Positions 63,560 through 64,000 of a stretch of DNA of 64,000 nt are shown here, one piece after another. The notes under the pieces were generated by a model. That model worked only from the letters and a program-made list of their open reading frames with translations. It did not search any database and was not told the DNA's origin. The translations under genes were made by a program, and so were the position numbers. Every line of letters starts with the position of its first letter. Position 1 is the first letter of the stretch. The DNA is taken from contig UBTF01000012.1 in assembly GCA_900468285.1 (NCBI GenBank), forward strand, positions 1-64,000, read 5' to 3'. The stretch is from Hyphomicrobiales bacterium. Its GTDB lineage: Bacteria; Pseudomonadota; Alphaproteobacteria; Rhizobiales; Rhizobiaceae.

Positions 63560-64000
63560 TTGAGTAAGGTTGACACTCCAAGGAAAACCGGCGAGCCCCG
63601 TTGGCTCGGCCCAGCCTCACATGCACGCACCGCGCTGGTACCGTCCATTTCTGCGGCGCGCTGGCTTCTGGTTCTTATTGTCGCGGCTGGCATCTATTTC
63701 TTCTATGGTTTTCTTGTGCCGGTTCTGGCTGCACTGGTCATCGGTTTTGCCAGCTGGCCTGTCTACCGAGAGCTGTTGCGCCGGGTTGGCGGCAACAACA
63801 CGGTTGGCGCAACCATCGCGCTGCTGCTGATCATCACCTTCCTCATCGTGCCGATCTTTATTGCGGCATCCTATACAGCCAGCGAAGTCCGCGAATGGTT
63901 CGGCTGGGCGGTTGAGGTCAACAAGACCGGAGCCCCCGTTCCGCAGTGGATTGCTGCGCTTCCCGGCGTGGGATCATGGATGAGTGAGCAATGGGTTCGC
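63560..64000 (+). CDS. AI-2E family transporter, N-terminal part
   Basis: A frame opening with TTG at 63560 runs to the window end (147 residues). After a polar N-terminus of about 35 residues, it has two hydrophobic helices in close succession (RWLLVLIVAAGIYFFYGFLV, VLAALVIGFASWPVYREL) and a third (ALLLIITFLIVPIFIAASYTA), matching the start of the PerM/AI-2E family of about 350-residue permeases. Cargo is uncertain. An AAAGAGA precedes the TTG. The gene continues outside. Confidence 0.75.
   Translation, partial: MSKVDTPRKTGEPRWLGPASHARTALVPSISAARWLLVLIVAAGIYFFYGFLVPVLAALVIGFASWPVYRELLRRVGGNNTVGATIALLLIITFLIVPIFIAASYTASEVREWFGWAVEVNKTGAPVPQWIAALPGVGSWMSEQWVR

Overview
The window looks like a chromosomal segment of a rhizobial alphaproteobacterium, most likely Rhizobiaceae (Agrobacterium/Rhizobium-like). 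The signs are a class II B12-dependent ribonucleotide reductase as a housekeeping gene, the DUF1476 zeta subunit beside purC, a fused SecDF with Mth938-like and phytoene-synthase-like partners, a purC-purS-purQ cluster, a DUF3772 MscS channel, and promoters of the rhizobial form CTTGAC-N17-CTATAT in front of tRNAs and several genes. No plasmid, replication, integrase or transposase gene was seen. The genus is an inference.

Layout. 1-3.7 kb: the tail of a Gly/His-rich protein and a large AsmA-like envelope protein. 3.9-12.7 kb: bcp, DUF455, M23 peptidase, DEAD-box helicase, Nudix, a periplasmic binding protein, rpe, purB and an RBBP9-type hydrolase. 13-20.4 kb: zeta subunit, purC-purS-purQ, a small lipoprotein, a chemoreceptor, purL and bolA. 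20.5-24.1 kb: a membrane hydrolase-like protein, tRNA-Leu, lipB and a zinc alcohol dehydrogenase. 24.1-32.4 kb is the most accessory-looking part: two small proteins, a tandem pair of secreted tail-collar-domain proteins, and a 1535-residue autotransporter with six 93-residue Ig-like repeats, ending at tRNA-Lys. 32.6-40.5 kb: GlsB/YeaQ-like protein, MscS channel, dimethylglycine/sarcosine dehydrogenase-like enzyme, trmFO and a membrane-anchored protein. 40.8-42.7 kb: two adjacent paralogues, possibly glycosyltransferase-like, behind their own promoter. 42.8-47.1 kb (minus strand): yajC-secDF-Mth938-phytoene-synthase-like. 47.3-52.6 kb: DUF815 ATPase, membrane protein, lipocalin, VOC protein, tRNA-Glu, diguanylate cyclase, gpt. 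52.8-57.1 kb: nrdJ with NrdR-box-like palindromes. 57.2-64 kb: TetR regulator, hydrolase, two small proteins, glycerate kinase, small membrane protein, ABC exporter, and the start of an AI-2E family permease running off the end.

How the genes fit together. Five enzymes of de novo purine synthesis (purB, purC, purS, purQ, purL) lie within about 10 kb, and gpt adds purine salvage elsewhere. YajC-SecDF drives protein export and is linked to homologues of two mitochondrial complex I assembly factors. The least explained parts are the collar-protein/autotransporter segment and the 41-42.7 kb paralogue pair. Start codons were moved from the longest open frame to internal starts wherever a Shine-Dalgarno sequence, promoter, signal peptide or family N-terminus called for it.
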